Of a stretch of DNA of 64,000 nucleotides, positions 16,193-25,131 are shown piece by piece. The notes below the pieces were generated by a model that saw only the letters and a list, made by a program, of their open reading frames with translations, had not been told where the DNA came from and ran no database searches. Position 1 is the first letter of the stretch. The number at the start of each line of letters is the position of its first letter. A program made the position numbers and the translations under genes. Source of the DNA: Castellaniella hirudinis (GTDB taxonomy: Bacteria > Pseudomonadota > Gammaproteobacteria > Burkholderiales > Burkholderiaceae_B); contig NZ_JBHSDY010000010.1 in the NCBI RefSeq assembly GCF_042651965.1, positions 434,001 through 498,000 of the forward strand, given 5' to 3'.

Positions 16193-17812
16193 TCAACCCT
16201 CGCTGTACCCCAGCCTCGCAGTCGGCCCCGGCAGCGCGGCGGCAGGGCGTGCGACGGCCTGGCCGCCTTGATCCCTCAGCCGGAACGTGGCGACCAGTCG
16301 GGCCAGGGTGTCGGCCTGTTCCTGCAGGCTGCTGGCCGCGGCTGCTGACTCCTCGACCAGGCTGGCGTTCTGGCGGGTGACGTCATCCATCTGGGTGACG
16401 GCGGCATTGATTTCCTCGATGCCGGTGGTCTGTTCGCGGCTGGCCGCGCTGATTTCACCCATGATGTCGGTGACGCGGTGGATGCCGTCGACGATGTCCT
16501 GCATCGTGGCGCCCGCGCGCGCGGCCTGTTCGTTGCCCTTGTGGGCGGCCTCGACCGAGGTGTTGATCAGATCCTTGATTTCCTTGGCTGCGCCGGCCGA
16601 TCGTTGCGCCAGCGCGCGAACTTCAGAGGCGACCACGGCGAAGCCGCGACCCTGCTCACCCGCGCGGGCGGCTTCGACGGCGGCATTCAGGGCCAGGATA
16701 TTGGTCTGGAAAGCGATGGAATCGATCACCCCGATGATGTCGGCGACCTGCTGCGACTTGGTATCGATCTCGCCCATGGTAGAGACCAGTTCGGCGACGA
16801 GTGCGCCGCCGTCGCTGGCGATCTTGGCTGCAGAGGCCGCCAGCGTATTGGCCTGCTGGGCGTTGTCGGCGTTCTGGCGCACGGTGGCGGTGATTTCCTC
16901 CGTCGTGGCGGCAGTCTCGGCCAGGGAGCTGGCTTGCTCCTCGGTGCGCGAGGACAGGTCCAGGTTGCCGGTCGTGATCTGCCCGGCGGCCGAGGCGATC
17001 GAATCCGCGCCGTGGCGCACGTCCTGCACGGTCTGCTGCAGGCTGAGCATCATGTCGTGCAGATTGTGTTCCAGCACGGTGATTTCGTCCTTGCCCTGGG
17101 GCATGACGTCGTGGTCGAGATCCCGCCGGGCGACGAAGCCGGCCAGTTTCACGGCTTGCGTCAGGGGGAGGGCGATGGATCGGTTGATGCGCCAGGCCAG
17201 CAGGGCGGCGATGATCAGCCCCAGCAGCGTTGTCAGCCCCAGCACCATCAGCATGAGGCGTCCGTCCTCCAGGCTTTGTTCGAACAGGCGGCCTTCATAG
17301 CTGCGCTGGAAGGCGTAGAGCGCATCGACCGAGTTCTGGTAGGCAGCGAGCAGGTTCGGCATGTCCCGCACGAAGAACTGCTCGGCCTTTGCCGTATCGC
17401 CCTGTTTCTGCTGGTCCATGGCGGTCTTGCGCTGGCTGGTGTAGTTCTTGCGCGCTTCCAGCACTTTGGCGAACAGCGTGCGCGCCTCGGGTGCCTGGAT
17501 GGCGGCGCCGACCTTGTCCTGCAGGTCGCTGATGCGCTTCGAGGTGTCCGACATTTGAGCCTGGATGGCCTCCCGGGCCGCAGCGTCGGGGATATGCGTC
17601 AGCGAGAGCGTGCGGGTCCCGTTGACCTCGATGGCGCGCGCCCACTGCAGAATCATGCCGTTGATCTCGCTGCGCGTCTGGATGACCTCGTTGTCATCCA
17701 TATTGTCCTGAATCTTCCAGGCTCCCATGCCGGCCAGCAGCGCGGCGATCACGATCAGGAAGCTGAATCCGAGCGAAAGCCTCGTTCGGATTTTGATGCT
17801 GCGCATATTCAT
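16193..17812 (-). CDS. Methyl-accepting chemotaxis protein with 4-helix-bundle sensor
   Basis: This 539-residue chemoreceptor has a membrane segment (about 13-30), a periplasmic four-helix-bundle ligand domain to about residue 185, a second membrane segment (about 188-207), HAMP, and the cytoplasmic signalling domain. The hairpin tip (DSIAFQTNILALNAAVEAAR and GEQGRGFAVVASEVRALAQR) is canonical and binds CheA/CheW. TEEQASSLAETAATTEEITA is a typical methylation helix. The signalling domain is nearly identical at DNA level to that of the receptor at 20724-22718. It lacks a C-terminal xWxxF tether. Confidence 0.93.
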   Translation of the reverse strand: MNMRSIKIRTRLSLGFSFLIVIAALLAGMGAWKIQDNMDDNEVIQTRSEINGMILQWARAIEVNGTRTLSLTHIPDAAAREAIQAQMSDTSKRISDLQDKVGAAIQAPEARTLFAKVLEARKNYTSQRKTAMDQQKQGDTAKAEQFFVRDMPNLLAAYQNSVDALYAFQRSYEGRLFEQSLEDGRLMLMVLGLTTLLGLIIAALLAWRINRSIALPLTQAVKLAGFVARRDLDHDVMPQGKDEITVLEHNLHDMMLSLQQTVQDVRHGADSIASAAGQITTGNLDLSSRTEEQASSLAETAATTEEITATVRQNADNAQQANTLAASAAKIASDGGALVAELVSTMGEIDTKSQQVADIIGVIDSIAFQTNILALNAAVEAARAGEQGRGFAVVASEVRALAQRSAGAAKEIKDLINTSVEAAHKGNEQAARAGATMQDIVDGIHRVTDIMGEISAASREQTTGIEEINAAVTQMDDVTRQNASLVEESAAAASSLQEQADTLARLVATFRLRDQGGQAVARPAAALPGPTARLGYSEG

Positions 17813-18044
17813 GATGCCTCCTTGGCGTCAGACGGAAAACGGCACGAGCGGGGCAAGGCCGTCGGTGCAGAAAACAGGTCCATGCAAAAAAAACATTAAG
17901 TAACCTTACATTTAGCATGGATTAAAAACAGGAAATGCGTCGAAATGAGCCGGGGAAGCGGGGTAGTTGTCTGCTCAAGGCGCGGCCTGGGCCATCCGGA
18001 CTGCGGCTCAAGCGCTTGTCCCGGGTGCTCTATACTCCGTTCGT

Positions 18045-18470
18045 ATGAAGTCTTACGCGCCGCGACGGCCCTTCCGCGCCTCAAGCCTGCCCTGGATCTG
18101 GACCTTGTGTCTGGCCCTGGCTTTGCGTGCGTTGGTGCCGGCCGGCACGATGCTGGACCTGGAGAGCCGGGATGGCTTCCTGCCGGGTCTGGTGCTGTGT
18201 CCCGTCCAGATGCCGGGCCTGCCGATGGGGGGCGATCCGTCGATGGACGGGCACCACCACACCGACGGCCTGCCGCAGTCCCATGCCAGCCCCTTGTGCC
18301 TGCTGGCTCAGCATGCCGGTGGTTCACCCCTGCCGGTGGCGGCGCCGGTGCTGGCGTTGGTCACGATGGCGGCCGTCGTGCCGTGGTTTGCCGGGGCCGT
18401 CGCGCCGCCGGTGCAGCGTGTACGCGGGGCGCCGCTCGGTTCCCGGGCGCCGCCGCTGTCTTTCAATTGA
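18045..18470 (+). CDS. DUF2946-like small membrane/exported protein
   Basis: This protein of 141 residues has an N-terminal hydrophobic helix (SLPWIWTLCLALALRALVP), a His-rich stretch (MDGHHHTDGLPQSH) with nearby Cys residues, a second hydrophobic segment, and a C-terminus ending in RAPP-type residues. This pattern is seen in DUF2946 proteins, which commonly sit beside copper or TonB genes. The following two genes are copper-related, so a periplasmic copper-linked role is plausible but unproven. ATG 18045 starts just after the weak box TATACT. Confidence 0.6.
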   Translation: MKSYAPRRPFRASSLPWIWTLCLALALRALVPAGTMLDLESRDGFLPGLVLCPVQMPGLPMGGDPSMDGHHHTDGLPQSHASPLCLLAQHAGGSPLPVAAPVLALVTMAAVVPWFAGAVAPPVQRVRGAPLGSRAPPLSFN

Positions 18471-18512
18471 TCGTCCATTCCTTCAGTTACGACTCATTTG
18501 AAAGGCAGTCTC

Positions 18513-19046
18513 ATGAAATTTTCTCTTGCCGCGGGCTTGATGGCCCTGCTCGGCCTGGCGACGGCCGCCCAGGCTCACGTCACCCTGGAAACCCCTCAAA
18601 CTGCCGCCGGCAGCTATTACAAGGCCGTCTTGCGCGTCGGCCATGGCTGCAACGGCGCCGATACCACCCGGCTGCGCGTGCGCATCCCCGATGGCGTGCT
18701 GGCGGCCAAGCCGCAGCCCAAGGCCGGCTGGACCCTGGACCTGACCCAGGGCAAGTACGACAAGCCCCAGACCCTGCATGGCGCGCCGGTCGAAAGCGGT
18801 GTGCGGGAAATCAGTTGGAGCGGCACGCTGCCGGATGCGTATTACGACGAGTTCGTGTTCCGCGTCTATGTGTCGGATGCCTTCAAGGCCGGGCAGACCG
18901 TGTATTTCCCGGTCGTCCAGGAGTGCGGGCAGGGCGCGTCGCGCTGGATCGACACCTCGGGCAAGCCGGATGTCGACAACCCCGCGCCGGGCGTGCGGAT
19001 CGTGGCGCCCGCCCATGAGGGCGGCGGCCACGGCCATTCCCATTGA
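18513..19046 (+). CDS. YcnI-like copper-binding exported protein (DUF1775)
   Basis: The product (177 residues) has a signal peptide ending at AQA and a mature protein that begins with His22 (HVTLETPQTAAGSYY), the N-terminal histidine used for copper binding in YcnI. GHGCNGADTTRLRVRIPDG and the Trp-containing WTLDLTQG and ISWSG stretches fit the DUF1775 domain. The C-terminus ends in a His-rich tail (GGGHGHSH), a likely extra metal site. AAAGGCAG precedes ATG 18513. The downstream copC-copD gene starts on its stop codon. Confidence 0.88.
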   Translation: MKFSLAAGLMALLGLATAAQAHVTLETPQTAAGSYYKAVLRVGHGCNGADTTRLRVRIPDGVLAAKPQPKAGWTLDLTQGKYDKPQTLHGAPVESGVREISWSGTLPDAYYDEFVFRVYVSDAFKAGQTVYFPVVQECGQGASRWIDTSGKPDVDNPAPGVRIVAPAHEGGGHGHSH

Positions 19047-20653
19047 GAGCCGCGCTGATCCTGGCTGTCTGCCTGCTGTCGGGGGGGCAGGCAGCCTGGG
19101 GGCATGCCGCACTGGTGTCGGCCGACCCGGCGCCCGGCGCCGTGCTGGACCGGGCGCCGGACGCGGTGGTTCTGAACTTCAATGAACCCGTCAGCGTCAC
19201 CGCATTGCGTCTGCTCGGCCCTCAGGGGCCGGCCGCGGACGTAGCGCCGGCGCAGGCCGGAGGACTGAGTATCCGTGTGCCGCTGCCCGACAGCACGGCC
19301 CAGGGCACCTATCTGCTCAGTTGGCGCGTCGTCTCGGCGGACGGGCACCCGGTGGGCGGTACGCTGGACTATGCGGTCGGCGCGTCCTCCGGTCCGGCGC
19401 GGGTGGATGAGGCGACCGCCGCCCCGAGCGGTCGCCAGGCGGCCATCTGGCTGGGCCGCTGGCTGGGCTATCTCTGCCTGTTCGCCTGCCTGGGGGCGGC
19501 CCTGTTCCGGGCGCGAAACCCGTTGGATCGTCCGCGCTGGGCCTGGCCGCTGGTCTGGCTCGGCCTGGGCCTGCTGCCCGTGAACCTGGGGCTGCAGGGC
19601 CTGGATCTGCTGGATCGTCCCGTCTCGGCGCTGCTCGATGGGCCGGCCTGGTCGGCGGCTCTGGGCAGTCGCTATGCCTGGACGCTGGGCTTGTCCGCTT
19701 TGGCCCTGTCGGCGTCGGCAGGGGCCTTGCACGCTCGCGGGGCCGGGAGAGTGCGTGCCTGCGCGGGTGCGGGACTGGCGCTGGCGGGCGTGGCGCTGGC
19801 CGCCAGCGGCCATGCGGGTACGGCGCCGCCCCAGTGGCTGTCGCGTCCTCTGGTCGTGCTGCACGTCGCGACGGCAGCAGCGTGGCTGGGGGCGCTTGCG
19901 CCCTTGATTCGTCTGCTGAGGGCCGGCCGGGAACGGCCCGCCACTCAGGGGCCGAGCACTGGCCTGGCGCTCCTGGCCTGGTTTTCCCGCTGGATCACGC
20001 CTGTCGTGGCGGCCCTGCTGGTGAGCGGCATCGGGCTGGCGCTGTTGCAACTGGATCAGCCCGGGGATCTATGGCGCACGCCCTACGGCCTCGTGCTGAG
20101 TACGAAACTGGCGCTGGTGTGCGGGCTGCTGGCCCTTGCGGCGTTCAATCGCTGGGTTTGCACGGGTCCCGCTTTGGCGGGCGAGGCGACGGCCTGCCGA
20201 CGGCTGCGGCGCAGCATGCAGGTGGAAACCGCCGTCGCCGTGATCCTGCTGGGGGTGGTGTCGCTCTGGCGTTTCACGCCGCCGCCGCGCAGTCTGGATG
20301 CGGCCGTCGAATCCGGCGTTACACACGATTCCGGTCATGCCGGGACGGCGCCCTTGCTGCTGTCCGATGCGCGGGCGCGGGCCGCCGTGACGCGCTCCGG
20401 AGGCGTCTGGACCATCCTGCTGAGCGATCCGGCCGGCCGGCCCCTGACGGCTCAGGGCGTGACGCTGGCCTTGAGCAATCCGCAGGCCGGCATCGAACCG
20501 CTGCGCCGCGAGGCGCAGCGTCTGGCCGATGGCCGCTGGCAAGCTGAAACAGGTGTTTTGCCCTCGGCCGTCACGGGGCATTGGCGTGTCGGCGTGGAAA
20601 TCCTGATCGATGATTTCGAACAGGTGACGCTGGAAGGGGCGCTGCCGCCTTGA
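19043..20653 (+). CDS. CopC-CopD fusion with C-terminal FixH/YtkA-like domain
   Basis: A 536-residue YcnJ-like copper protein with three parts. A signal peptide leads to a periplasmic CopC domain beginning at His21 (GHAALVSADPAPGAVLD, with SADGHPVGG as the second copper segment). A CopD multi-pass membrane region spans roughly residues 130-425. The C-terminal soluble domain (about 435-536, with GVWTILLSDPAGRPL and GHWRVGVEI) resembles FixH/YtkA beta-sandwiches. It probably moves copper across the inner membrane or feeds cuproenzymes. Translation starts at TTG 19043, overlapping the YcnI stop (TTGA), so the two are coupled. Confidence 0.88.
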   Translation: MRAALILAVCLLSGGQAAWGHAALVSADPAPGAVLDRAPDAVVLNFNEPVSVTALRLLGPQGPAADVAPAQAGGLSIRVPLPDSTAQGTYLLSWRVVSADGHPVGGTLDYAVGASSGPARVDEATAAPSGRQAAIWLGRWLGYLCLFACLGAALFRARNPLDRPRWAWPLVWLGLGLLPVNLGLQGLDLLDRPVSALLDGPAWSAALGSRYAWTLGLSALALSASAGALHARGAGRVRACAGAGLALAGVALAASGHAGTAPPQWLSRPLVVLHVATAAAWLGALAPLIRLLRAGRERPATQGPSTGLALLAWFSRWITPVVAALLVSGIGLALLQLDQPGDLWRTPYGLVLSTKLALVCGLLALAAFNRWVCTGPALAGEATACRRLRRSMQVETAVAVILLGVVSLWRFTPPPRSLDAAVESGVTHDSGHAGTAPLLLSDARARAAVTRSGGVWTILLSDPAGRPLTAQGVTLALSNPQAGIEPLRREAQRLADGRWQAETGVLPSAVTGHWRVGVEILIDDFEQVTLEGALPP

Positions 20654-20656
20654 ACG

Positions 20657-20687
20657 AACGGCGCCTCCGGAAATGGGAGGCGCCGTT
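20657..20687. terminator. Bidirectional hairpin between convergent genes
   Basis: A perfect 12-bp stem (AACGGCGCCTCC with GGAGGCGCCGTT) and 7-base loop lie just after the copC-copD stop and before the 3' end of the opposite chemoreceptor gene. The AA/TT ends are short, so this is a moderate terminator for both directions. Confidence 0.7.
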
Positions 20688-20723
20688 GAAGGATGCGCAG
20701 GGCGGGGGCAGGAACGAAGCGCT

Positions 20724-22718
20724 TCAGAACTCCGTCCACTCATCCTGTGCCGCATGGCTGCTCCCGCGTGAGGCGGGGGCGCCCAGAGCGACCGCTTTGG
20801 GCTTGCGTGCGGCGGCGGCCGGGGCATGGCGCGCCGGCGTGGGGCTGATGACTTTTTCCGGCGCCGAGGGCAGGCGGTCGGCCCCCCGAGCCGCTTGCGG
20901 CGGTGCCGTGGCTTCGGGTTCGGACTCCGCAAGGCGGAAGGAGCCCACCAGGCTGGACAAGGCATGCGCCTGCTCCAGCAGGCTGGCGGCAGCCGCCGCC
21001 GATTCTTCGACCAGGCTGGCGTTCTGGTGGGTCACGTCGTCCATCTGCGTGACGGCGGTGTTGATTTCCTCGATGCCGGTGGCCTGCTCGCGGTTGGCCG
21101 CGCTGATTTCGCCCATGATGTCGGTGACGCGGTGGATGCTGTCGACGATGTCCTGCATCGTGGCGCCCGCGCGCGTGGCCTGATCGTTGCCCTGGGTCGT
21201 GACCGAGACCGAGGCATCGATGAGGCCCTTGATTTCCTTGGCCGCGCCGGCCGATCGTTGCGCCAGCGCGCGCACTTCGGAGGCCACCACGGCGAAGCCG
21301 CGGCCCTGTTCGCCGGCGCGGGCGGCCTCGACCGCCGCGTTCAGGGCCAGGATATTGGTCTGGAAGGCGATAGAATCGATGACCCCGATGATGTCGGCGA
21401 CCTGCTGCGATTTGGCGTTGATCTCGCCCATGGTGGACACCAGCGCGTTGACCGTGGATTTTCCTTCGCCGGTGGCCTCGGCGGCCGAGGCGGACAGGGT
21501 GTTCGCCTGGGTCACGTGGTCGGAATTCTGACGCACGGTGGCGGTGATTTCCTCCATCGTGGCGGCGGTTTCGGCCAGGGAGCTGGCCTGTTCCTCGGTG
21601 CGTGACGCCAGATCCTGGCTGCCGGTGGCGATTTCGGTGGCCGCCGTGCGGATGGATTCGGACGCGCCGCGGATGCGCAGCAGTACGGCCGAGATCTTGT
21701 CCGTGAACAGATTGAAGGCGCGCGCGATGTGTGTCAGTTCATCCTGGCCGGATTCGCTGACGCGGCGGGTCAGGTCGCCGTCGCCGGAGGCGATTTCCTG
21801 CAGCGCGTCACGGATCGTCAGCAGGCGGGCGAGCTGCCGGTTGACGAACAGCGCCATCAGGACGCCCGCGATCAGCACGCACAGGGCTGCGATGAGCACG
21901 GCCGTCCAGAACAGACTGTTCAGGGTTTCGGTGGCCTGGTCGTAATCGATGCTGATGCCCAGCACCCAGGGCGTGCCGTCGACGAGGGTGGCGTACAGCA
22001 GTTGCTGCTCGCCGTTGATCGGCAACAGCGCGCGGCTGTGCCGGGTGGCCAGCCCGGTCAGCATGTCGACGCTGAGGCCGGGCGCCAGTTCGGCGACCTG
22101 CTTGAGCGTGTATTTGGCGTCCGGGTGGGCGATGATCTTGCCGGTGTCCTTGTTGAACAGAAAGGCGAAGCTCTTCTCGTAGGGGCGGATGCCGGCGACT
22201 TTCTTCACCACCGAGGTCAGTTCCATGTCGGACCCGACGACGGCGACGGTCTTGCCGTTCTCGATGAGCGGCTCGATGAAGCTGACGACCAGATTGCCTG
22301 TTTTCGAGTCCGGGTAGGCCAGGGTCAGGTCGGGGCCGCCTTTGGCGACTGCCTGCTTGTACCAGTCCCGCGTCGTGCCGTCGTAACCCTCGGGCCGGGG
22401 TGAAGTGAAGGCATGGCTTTTGTCTGCGCGGACAAAATAGGCCAGGTCCAGTCCGGCGATTTCGGCAGCCCGCAGCATCGGCATGGGGTCCGCCTCGGGG
22501 ACGGCCAGCAGGAGCGAGTGCGTGATCTGCTGCTTGCTCTGGGCCCAGGCGGACAGGTCTGAGGCATAGACCTTGGCCAGTTGGCGGGTGTCGTCGTCGA
22601 TGGTCTTCAGCATGTCGTTCCGGACCACGTAGAACACGGCGGCCGAGAGCGAGACGAGGGAGAGGGTGGCGATCAGAATGCTGACCGCAGTGATCCTGGC
22701 GCGCAGGCTTTTAAACAT
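20724..22718 (-). CDS. Methyl-accepting chemotaxis protein with dCache sensor and C-terminal tether
   Basis: This 664-residue receptor has a membrane helix (about 8-30), a double-Cache periplasmic domain (YDGTTRDWYKQAVAKGG, TLAYPDSKTGNLVVSF and GKTVAVVGSDMEL are typical), a second membrane helix (about 272-297), HAMP and a signalling domain with the canonical tip. Such dCache domains often bind amino acids, organic acids or purines. The extreme C-terminus EWTEF fits the CheR/CheB tether pattern (aromatic-x-x-aromatic), reached through a long flexible linker. The signalling domain closely matches the neighbour at 16193-17812. Confidence 0.93.
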   Translation of the reverse strand: MFKSLRARITAVSILIATLSLVSLSAAVFYVVRNDMLKTIDDDTRQLAKVYASDLSAWAQSKQQITHSLLLAVPEADPMPMLRAAEIAGLDLAYFVRADKSHAFTSPRPEGYDGTTRDWYKQAVAKGGPDLTLAYPDSKTGNLVVSFIEPLIENGKTVAVVGSDMELTSVVKKVAGIRPYEKSFAFLFNKDTGKIIAHPDAKYTLKQVAELAPGLSVDMLTGLATRHSRALLPINGEQQLLYATLVDGTPWVLGISIDYDQATETLNSLFWTAVLIAALCVLIAGVLMALFVNRQLARLLTIRDALQEIASGDGDLTRRVSESGQDELTHIARAFNLFTDKISAVLLRIRGASESIRTAATEIATGSQDLASRTEEQASSLAETAATMEEITATVRQNSDHVTQANTLSASAAEATGEGKSTVNALVSTMGEINAKSQQVADIIGVIDSIAFQTNILALNAAVEAARAGEQGRGFAVVASEVRALAQRSAGAAKEIKGLIDASVSVTTQGNDQATRAGATMQDIVDSIHRVTDIMGEISAANREQATGIEEINTAVTQMDDVTHQNASLVEESAAAAASLLEQAHALSSLVGSFRLAESEPEATAPPQAARGADRLPSAPEKVISPTPARHAPAAAARKPKAVALGAPASRGSSHAAQDEWTEF

Positions 22719-22954
22719 GTCGGGAACTCCACGAGAATCCCAGGATGACGGAATAGGTCCGCTTGGGAGAAAATAATGTAACGGAGGGATTGACCGCCGT
22801 TCATGGAATTCAGTTGCCGTTTCCCGTCCCAGTTCATTGATTTAGATTGGTTTTATGGCGCTGGCATGGAATATTTTCCGTCCAGGGCTGCAAGAGACGG
22901 CGGCGCCCATTAGAATCTCCGGTTCGGGGACACCGCATTCATATAAGGCCTGAC

Positions 22955-23920
22955 ATGAGCTCACTCCAAAAAGAAATCGATGAACGCACCAATCTGGCCG
23001 GCACCAACCGGTTCGAACTCCTGCTGTTCCGCCTGGGCACGGATGCCGTGCTGGGGCAGTCCGAGCTCTTCGGCATCAACGTGCTGAAGGTCCGCGAGAT
23101 CGTGACCATGCCCGCCATCACGCCGATCGCGGGCGCGCCGAAGTTCTCGCTCGGCGTGGTACACCTGCGCGATCAGGTGATCCCCGTGTACGACTTGCCC
23201 GCGATCATCGGCTGCAAGCTGGCGGCCGCGCCGACCCTGATGCTGGTGACGGAATACGCCCGCACCACCCAGGCGTTTACGGTCGAATCGGTCGAAGACA
23301 TCGTGCGGCTGGAATGGAATCAGGTCATCTCCGCCGAAAATACCGGCACGGGCCCCAGCCTGATCACCAGCATCGCCCGCCTGACCGAGGGCAGCGGCGA
23401 CGAGGCGCGCCTGGCCCAGGTGCTGGACGTCGAAGCCATCCTGCAGGCCATCACGCCCGAGGCGAACCGCCATCAGGTCGATCCCCGCGAAGTCGGCGAC
23501 AAATTCGCCCTCAAGCCCGGCACCGTGGTGCTGGTGGCCGACGACTCGTTCGTCGCCCGCGCCCTGATGGAACAGACCCTCAAGGCCATGGACATCCCCT
23601 ACGAGATGGTCAAATCCGGCCAGGAAGCCTGGAGTCGCCTGAACACGCTGGCCGCCGCCGCCGAGGCCGAGGGCAAGACCATTCACGACAAGGTCTGCCT
23701 GATGCTGACCGATCTGGAAATGCCGGAAATGGACGGCTTCACGCTGACGCGCAACATCAAGCAGGACCCCCGCTTCAATGCCATGCCGGTGGTGATCCAC
23801 TCGTCGCTGTCGGGGTCGGCCAACGAGAACCATGTGCGCAGCGTCGGCGCCAATGGCTACGTCCCCAAGTTTTCCGCCGAGGAACTGTCCACCGCCATCC
23901 GCAAGGCGCTGGGCCGCTGA
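22955..23920 (+). CDS. cheV: CheV chemotaxis coupling protein
   Basis: The product (321 residues) joins an N-terminal CheW-like domain (about 15-165; NVLKVREIVTMPAITPIAGA, GVVHLRDQVIPVYDLP) to a response-regulator receiver domain (about 185-320; LVADDSFVARALMEQTLK, phosphoacceptor Asp in LMLTDLEMPEMDG, Lys in YVPKF). CheV couples receptors to CheA and tunes adaptation by phosphorylation. ATG 22955 matches the family N-terminus. It stands next to two chemoreceptor genes but has its own upstream region (22719-22954). Confidence 0.93.
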   Translation: MSSLQKEIDERTNLAGTNRFELLLFRLGTDAVLGQSELFGINVLKVREIVTMPAITPIAGAPKFSLGVVHLRDQVIPVYDLPAIIGCKLAAAPTLMLVTEYARTTQAFTVESVEDIVRLEWNQVISAENTGTGPSLITSIARLTEGSGDEARLAQVLDVEAILQAITPEANRHQVDPREVGDKFALKPGTVVLVADDSFVARALMEQTLKAMDIPYEMVKSGQEAWSRLNTLAAAAEAEGKTIHDKVCLMLTDLEMPEMDGFTLTRNIKQDPRFNAMPVVIHSSLSGSANENHVRSVGANGYVPKFSAEELSTAIRKALGR

Positions 23921-23947
23921 ATTTCGTTATTGGAGTTGGAGTCGATC

Positions 23948-25129
23948 ATGCAAGACATCGTCATCGTTGAGGCCTGCCGGACTGCCGTCGGGGATTTCGG
24001 CGGCGGGCTCAAGGACGTGGCCCCCTGCGAACTGGGGGAACGCGTGGTGCGCGCCGTGCTGGAGCGCGCGGGCGTGGCGGCGGACGACGTCGGCCATGTC
24101 GTCTTCGGCCACGTCATCAACACCGAGGCGCGTGACATGTACCTGTCCCGCGTGGCGGCCCTGAACGCGGGCATCCCTCAGGCCGTGCCGGCCTTCAACG
24201 TCAACCGCCTGTGCGGTTCCGGCCTGCAGGCCATCGTATCCGCCGCCCAGACGCTGATGCTGGGCGATGCCGAGGTCGCCATCGGCGCCGGGGCCGAGAG
24301 CATGAGCCGCGCGCCCTATATGGCGGTCGGCCAGCGCTGGGGTTCGCGCATGGGCGACTCGCGCCTGGTGGACATGATGACCGGCGCCCTGTCTTGCCCG
24401 TTCGAGCACTACCACATGGGCGTGACGGCCGAGAACGTGGCGCAGAAATACGGCATCAGCCGCGAGGATCAGGACGCGCTGGCGCTGGAGTCGCACCGCC
24501 GCGCGGCGCACGCCATCGGGCAAGGCTACTTCAAGTCGCAGATCGTGCCGGTGACGCAAAAGACCCGCAAGGGCGAGGTCGTGTTCGAGCAGGACGAGCA
24601 CGTGCGCTTCGACGCCAGCCCGGACAGCTTCAACAAGCTGAAACCTGTCTTCGCCAAGGAAAACGGCACCGTGACGGCAGGCAACGCCTCCGGCCTGAAT
24701 GACGGCGCGGCCGCCGTGCTGCTGATGACCGGGCAGGCCGCCCGCGCCCGGGGCCTGACCCCCATGGCGCGCCTGGTGTCCTACGGCCATGCGGGTGTGG
24801 ACCCGCAGTACATGGGCATCGGCCCGGTGCCGGCCACGCGCGCCGCTTTGGCGCGCGCCGGCCTCACCCTGGACCAGATCGACGTGATCGAGGCCAACGA
24901 AGCCTTTGCCGCCCAGGCCTGCGCTGTGTCCCGTGAACTGGGCTTCGACCCGGCCAAGGTCAATCCCAATGGCAGCGGCATCGGCCTGGGGCATCCGATC
25001 GGCGCCACGGGCGCACTGATCACGGTCAAGGCGCTGCACGAACTGCAGCGCGTCCAGGGCCGCCATGCGCTGGTCACCATGTGCATCGGCGGCGGACAGG
25101 GCATCGCCGCCATCTTCGAACGTCTGTAG
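23948..25129 (+). CDS. Acetyl-CoA C-acetyltransferase / beta-ketothiolase
   Basis: A 393-residue thiolase, the usual length. The acylated Cys is C89 in NRLCGSGLQAI; the second-half catalytic residues appear in GHPIGATGA and CIGGGQG. The family condenses two acetyl-CoA for polyhydroxybutyrate or cleaves beta-ketoacyl-CoA. ATG 23948 is preferred over an in-frame TTG 18 bases earlier. With no phaB/phaC nearby, a biosynthetic versus degradative role cannot be chosen. Confidence 0.92.
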   Translation: MQDIVIVEACRTAVGDFGGGLKDVAPCELGERVVRAVLERAGVAADDVGHVVFGHVINTEARDMYLSRVAALNAGIPQAVPAFNVNRLCGSGLQAIVSAAQTLMLGDAEVAIGAGAESMSRAPYMAVGQRWGSRMGDSRLVDMMTGALSCPFEHYHMGVTAENVAQKYGISREDQDALALESHRRAAHAIGQGYFKSQIVPVTQKTRKGEVVFEQDEHVRFDASPDSFNKLKPVFAKENGTVTAGNASGLNDGAAAVLLMTGQAARARGLTPMARLVSYGHAGVDPQYMGIGPVPATRAALARAGLTLDQIDVIEANEAFAAQACAVSRELGFDPAKVNPNGSGIGLGHPIGATGALITVKALHELQRVQGRHALVTMCIGGGQGIAAIFERL

Positions 25130-25131
25130 GC

